Origin: Halobacillus shinanisalinarum
GTDB lineage: Bacteria > Bacillota > Bacilli > Bacillales > Halobacillaceae
Direction: 5' to 3'
DNA length: 64,000 nt
Assembly: GCF_022919835.1 (NCBI RefSeq)
Contig: NZ_CP095074.1
Location: 2,752,001 to 2,816,000, forward strand
Under the pieces are notes generated by a model. The model did no database searches and had not been told where the DNA came from. It saw only the letters and a list, made by a program, of their open reading frames with translations. Of this stretch, positions 63,750 to 64,000 are shown piece by piece. Numbering within the stretch: position 1 is the first letter of the stretch; every line of letters starts with the position of its first letter. Position numbers and translations under genes: made by a program.

Positions 63750-64000
63750 AAACATGACTCTCTAGTTAAAAATGGGCTCTTCCTGAAGGTGTTCAAAAAG
63801 TCACCATAAATTGAAACTTCCATCAGTGGGGTTTTCGCTGTTGGTTCGTCGAGACCTACACGACGTGGCGACCCTAGTATGTGTTCCTTGAAATAGGACA
63901 CTTACGGACAGTTTCCCCACCGCTTAGCTTCTTTTCACGACGATATCTTGGGGGTTTTACTGACCGTTCATGCGGATAAAAGGCGCATTTCTTCGTTGCT
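63750..64000. other. Unexplained non-coding block at window edge
   Basis: This region has no credible gene. It carries C/G-rich palindromic patches (GTCGAGACC, ACGACGTGG) and a distinctive stretch from AAGGTGTTCAAAAAGTCACC through TTTTCGCTGTTGGTTCGTCG. The composition differs from neighbouring intergenic DNA. It may be the start of a dispersed repeat, an insertion sequence end or a structured RNA that continues past the window. Confidence 0.35.

Overview
The window reads as chromosomal DNA of a low-to-moderate GC, endospore-forming, salt-adapted member of the Bacillaceae, most like Halobacillus and its relatives. The reasons are strong AGGAGG-type ribosome binding sites, GerA/GerB/GerC germination receptor genes, CotF-like and YdbD-like spore or stress proteins, a DUF3231 remnant, bacilliredoxin BrxA, CvfC, a CYP152 fatty-acid P450, and an Ehu ectoine/hydroxyectoine importer with an MscL channel. 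The genus is inference. I see no rRNA, tRNA, CRISPR array, intact prophage or complete insertion sequence.

Layout. 0-1.8 kb: end of a large protein, an ECF sigma factor and a PCYCGC lipoprotein. 1.9-8 kb: a TPP-dependent acetolactate-synthase-like gene and a GAF-GAF-PAS-GGDEF-EAL gene, both frameshifted, then a chromate transporter coupled to a PadR repressor. 8.1-13.4 kb: a three-unit direct repeat, a Fur-controlled siderophore uptake locus (binding protein divergent from two FecCD permeases and a YumC-like reductase) and a frameshifted DinB gene. 13.7-18 kb: glutaminase, an ArsR-like regulator with a degraded MFS exporter, and a GltP-type symporter. 18-22 kb: methyltransferase, secreted EndA-type nuclease, Fur-controlled YusV-like ATPase, MscL with a zinc ribbon. 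22-28 kb: small proteins, a DUF3231 pseudogene and a three-gene germinant receptor operon. 28-38.4 kb: brxA-cvfC, a giant membrane protein gene (frameshifted), an ABC exporter, an FNT channel and a peptidase E homologue. 38.4-42 kb: catalase with a PerR box, a frameshifted DinB gene, and the most interesting locus, an arbitrium/Rap-like TPR receptor followed at once by a secreted pro-peptide carrying three copies of DPGDPGMG. 42-54.8 kb: methyltransferase, flavin reductases, a divergent MurE, small peptides, a ThiF-like protein, an AI-2E family transporter, YeiH with its LysR regulator, and an MFS/LysR pair. 54.9-64 kb: CYP152, Nudix, ehuBCDA, an acyl-CoA dehydrogenase, a quinone reductase, CotF, a manganese catalase with an early stop codon, and an unexplained non-coding block at the edge.

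Two themes cut across the window. First, many genes are split by single-base indels, mostly one base missing from a short G/C run; this pattern suggests homopolymer undercalls in the assembly, so several 'pseudogenes' may be intact. A few genes (MFS at 15.4 kb, DUF3231, Mn-catalase) carry in-frame stop codons that this does not explain. Second, a family of near-identical hairpins with the arm CCACCTCAGGTCATCCA recurs between genes, usually where a terminator would be expected.

Functionally the window is accessory metabolism and stress physiology: iron uptake, peroxide defence, compatible-solute uptake, osmotic release, efflux and germination, plus one peptide-signalling cassette.
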